Part shown: in pieces, positions 13,185 to 15,122 of the stretch
Layout of the letters: each line of letters starts with the position of its first letter
Position numbering within the stretch: position 1 is the first letter of the stretch
NCBI GenBank assembly: GCA_014382645.1
Contig: JACNJI010000463.1
Span: 1-15,122, forward strand
From: Verrucomicrobiota bacterium
GTDB lineage: Bacteria > Verrucomicrobiota > Verrucomicrobiia > Opitutales > Seribacteraceae
Reading direction: 5' to 3'
Length of the DNA: 15,122 nucleotides
The notes under the pieces: model-generated
What the model saw: the letters and a program-made list of their open reading frames with translations, nothing else
Database searches by the model: none
What the model was told of the DNA's origin: nothing
Translations under genes and position numbers: made by a program

Positions 13185-15122
13185 ATGAAATTCTTAACCG
13201 CCTTATCCCTTCTTGTCGGCATTAACGCCTTCGCCGAAAAATTGGCGGACCCGCCGAAGTGGCGCCAATGGGAATTGGGTCCCTCGGACACGATCGCAGC
13301 AGACAAGGCCCTCGACACCTTCAAGATCGCCCCGGGCTTCGAGCTACAGCTCTTTGCCGCCGAGCCCATGGTGGTGGATCCCGTGGCGATGGCCTGGGAC
13401 GGCGACGGTCGGGCATGGGTGGTCGAGATGCGCGGCTACATGCCGGATGTCGCAGGCACCGACGAGAACAAGTTGAAGGTGGGCAAGATCGTCGTGCTCG
13501 AGGACACCGACAACGACGGCAAGGCGGACAAGAAGACGGATTTCTTGGACGAGCTAATCATGCCCCGGGCCATCGCCATGGTGGACGGCGGCGTACTGGT
13601 GGCGGAACCCCCCGTGATCTGGTACTGTCAGGACACCGACGGCGACCTAAAGTGCGACAAGAAGACCAAGGTCGGCAACTATGCCCGCCAAGGCCCGGTG
13701 GAGCACACCGACAACGGCCTCGTGCCTTGCCTCGACAACTGGATGTACAACGCCAAGAGTTCCAAGCGCTTCATCTTCCGCGACGGTAGCCTGATCACCG
13801 GCAACTCGAGCTTCCGCGGCCAATGGGGTATTTGCCAAGACGATTACGGACGGCTCTACTCCACCAGCAACTCGCGCTACCTGAATAGCGACTGGGACAT
13901 GTATCACGGGGCAGCCGGCGCCTTTTCCAACCCCTCGGTGGGCACGGTGGACATCAACTCGATCAGACCCAACCCAGGAATCAACCGTGGCTACCAACCG
14001 CAGATGCTGCGCAAGGACGGCCGCCTCGCCCGCATCACCGCGATTTCCGGTCCTGGAGTGTACCGCTCCGACCGCTACCCCGAAGGGTATGCCGGAGCCG
14101 CCTTCATACCCGAGCCGGCCGCCAATGCGGTGACCTGCCACTGGTTCAAGGAAACGGAGAAAGGCCTTGGCCGAGGCACTCACCAACTTTTTCCGGACAA
14201 AGATTTCGAGAAGCGCGAGTTTCTCTGCTCCACCGACGAGCGCTTTCGCCCCGTCAGCATATACAACGGACCGGACGGCTGCATCTACGTGGTCGACCTC
14301 TATCGCGGTATCCTACAGCACAAAGTGTACGTCACCAGTTTCTACCTGAAGCCCTACATTCTGGAACGCAAACTGGAGGTGCCGGTCGGAATGGGTCGCA
14401 TTTACCGCATCGTCAACAAGGCCAAAGGGCGTAGCAAGACGCAGCCAAAGCTGCAAAGCGCCTCCGTCGGGGAACTGGTAAAGACCCTTTCACATCCCAA
14501 CGGATGGTGGCGCGACACCGCTCAGCGCCTGCTGGTCGAGCGCCGCGACAAAAAGTCGATCCCCGTCCTCCAAAAGGTGATCAACTCGACCGAAAACCAT
14601 TTGGCCAAGGTCCATGCCCTGTGGGCCTTGGAAGGCATGAATTCCCTCAACTTGGCAACGATTTCCGACGGCTTGGAGGATGAACACGAGAAGGTACAAA
14701 TGACTGCTCTAGTAGTCTCCGAACGACTGCGAGCCACACCGGAACAGGACAAGGCGATTGCCGCCCTGCAACCTCTGACAAAGAGCAAGTTTGAACAAGT
14801 GGCCAAGCTGAGCGACCAAATGATCAAGCGCCTGAATGGTGAGATCATCGCCAAGTCCGGCGGTCCCCCGAAGATCAAGAAAATGCCCAAGGGCGAACAC
14901 GGCGAATCAGTCAAGCGGGGCGTCCAAGTCTACAACATGTTGTGCATCACCTGTCACCTGGCCGACGGCAAAGGAGCGGAAAACCTAGCTCCACCGCTGG
15001 CGGACTCCGACTGGGTACAAGGCTCCCAAGAACGCCTAATTCGGCAACTCCGCCGCCACCCCACCACGCCGATCACTTCCTTGCGCCCCTTCTTCTCGGC
15101 CTTCCAAATTTCTAGCACGAGG
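13185..15122 (+). CDS. PVC-type membrane-bound dehydrogenase with CxxCH haem domain, cut by the right edge
   Basis: 646 residues are visible and the frame is open to the window end. Signal peptide 1-17 (MKFLTALSLLVGINAFA). The N-terminal half is the PQQ/glucose-sorbosone-dehydrogenase-like propeller found in PVC bacteria: IAPGFELQLFAAEP (48-61), AWDGDGRAWVVEMRGY (70-85), two Asp-rich calcium-type loops DTDNDGKAD (107-115) and DTDGDLKCD (150-158), and GPDGCIYVVDLYRG (362-375). A helical HEAT-like stretch covers about 425-550. The haem-binding motif is C587-I-T-C590-H591, followed by LADGKGAENLAPPLADSDW. It would oxidise a sugar or alcohol outside the cytoplasm and pass electrons to a cytochrome. 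After about R623 the sequence no longer resembles the usual 'HG-x-GPI' continuation of this domain (see findings). Divergent from the sulfatase-DUF1080 operon. Family call firm, substrate unknown. Confidence 0.9.
   Translation, partial: MKFLTALSLLVGINAFAEKLADPPKWRQWELGPSDTIAADKALDTFKIAPGFELQLFAAEPMVVDPVAMAWDGDGRAWVVEMRGYMPDVAGTDENKLKVGKIVVLEDTDNDGKADKKTDFLDELIMPRAIAMVDGGVLVAEPPVIWYCQDTDGDLKCDKKTKVGNYARQGPVEHTDNGLVPCLDNWMYNAKSSKRFIFRDGSLITGNSSFRGQWGICQDDYGRLYSTSNSRYLNSDWDMYHGAAGAFSNPSVGTVDINSIRPNPGINRGYQPQMLRKDGRLARITAISGPGVYRSDRYPEGYAGAAFIPEPAANAVTCHWFKETEKGLGRGTHQLFPDKDFEKREFLCSTDERFRPVSIYNGPDGCIYVVDLYRGILQHKVYVTSFYLKPYILERKLEVPVGMGRIYRIVNKAKGRSKTQPKLQSASVGELVKTLSHPNGWWRDTAQRLLVERRDKKSIPVLQKVINSTENHLAKVHALWALEGMNSLNLATISDGLEDEHEKVQMTALVVSERLRATPEQDKAIAALQPLTKSKFEQVAKLSDQMIKRLNGEIIAKSGGPPKIKKMPKGEHGESVKRGVQVYNMLCITCHLADGKGAENLAPPLADSDWVQGSQERLIRQLRRHPTTPITSLRPFFSAFQISSTR

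Noticed and set aside
1..15122. Mobile element, phage, CRISPR, toxin-antitoxin or other defence system
   Set aside because: No transposase, integrase, terminal inverted repeats, spaced repeat array, tRNA or defence-type domains were seen on either strand; the content is metabolic.

Overview
The window looks like chromosomal DNA of a marine-type bacterium of the PVC group, most probably Verrucomicrobiota (Planctomycetota is the alternative). The reasons are three exported type-I (S1) sulfatases, a PVC-type membrane-bound dehydrogenase with a C-terminal CxxCH haem domain, a Tat-exported xylose-isomerase-like barrel protein, sulfatase fusions to a DUF1080-type domain, and mostly absent Shine-Dalgarno sites. 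This placement is inferred from gene content; no rRNA or other phylogenetic marker is present.

Layout. (1) 1-3869, minus strand: a tight four-gene cluster reading GH33 sialidase, GH29-like fucosidase, SDR oxidoreductase, sulfatase (cut by the left edge), with gaps of 24, 49 and 16 bases. (2) 4083-5051, plus strand: an exported, His-rich, Cys- and Pro-free protein made of four helical-hairpin repeats. (3) 5052-5385: a mostly non-coding stretch with a short signal-peptide ORF that looks like a gene remnant. (4) 5386-7110, minus strand: an iduronate-sulfatase-like sulfatase with a C-terminal domain that aligns without gaps to the von Hippel-Lindau (pVHL) beta domain. (5) 7294-9123, plus strand: a Tat-exported sugar isomerase/epimerase-like protein, then a PPK2 polyphosphate kinase. 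(6) 9137-13058, minus strand: a probable operon of sulfatase-DUF1080 fusion, SGNH esterase and EamA transporter. (7) 13185 to the right edge, plus strand: a PVC-type dehydrogenase/cytochrome, divergent from operon 6.

How the genes may work together. The theme is outside-the-cytoplasm breakdown of a decorated, sulfated glycan. Sulfatases would remove sulfate, the GH33 enzyme sialic acid (or a related ulosonic acid), the GH29-like enzyme fucose, and the SGNH protein acetyl groups. The SDR, isomerase-like protein and PVC dehydrogenase would oxidise or isomerise released sugars. No formylglycine-generating enzyme, TonB/SusCD-type porin, sialate lyase or fucose kinase lies here, so the pathway is incomplete within the window. 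The PPK2 and the His-rich repeat protein do not obviously belong to it.

The strongest unusual feature is the sulfatase-VHL fusion. Next are the sulfatase with a Cys-Trp-Val-Ser-Arg active-site signature lacking the usual Pro/Ala, and the His-rich repeat protein. I saw no tRNA, rRNA, CRISPR array, insertion sequence or phage gene.
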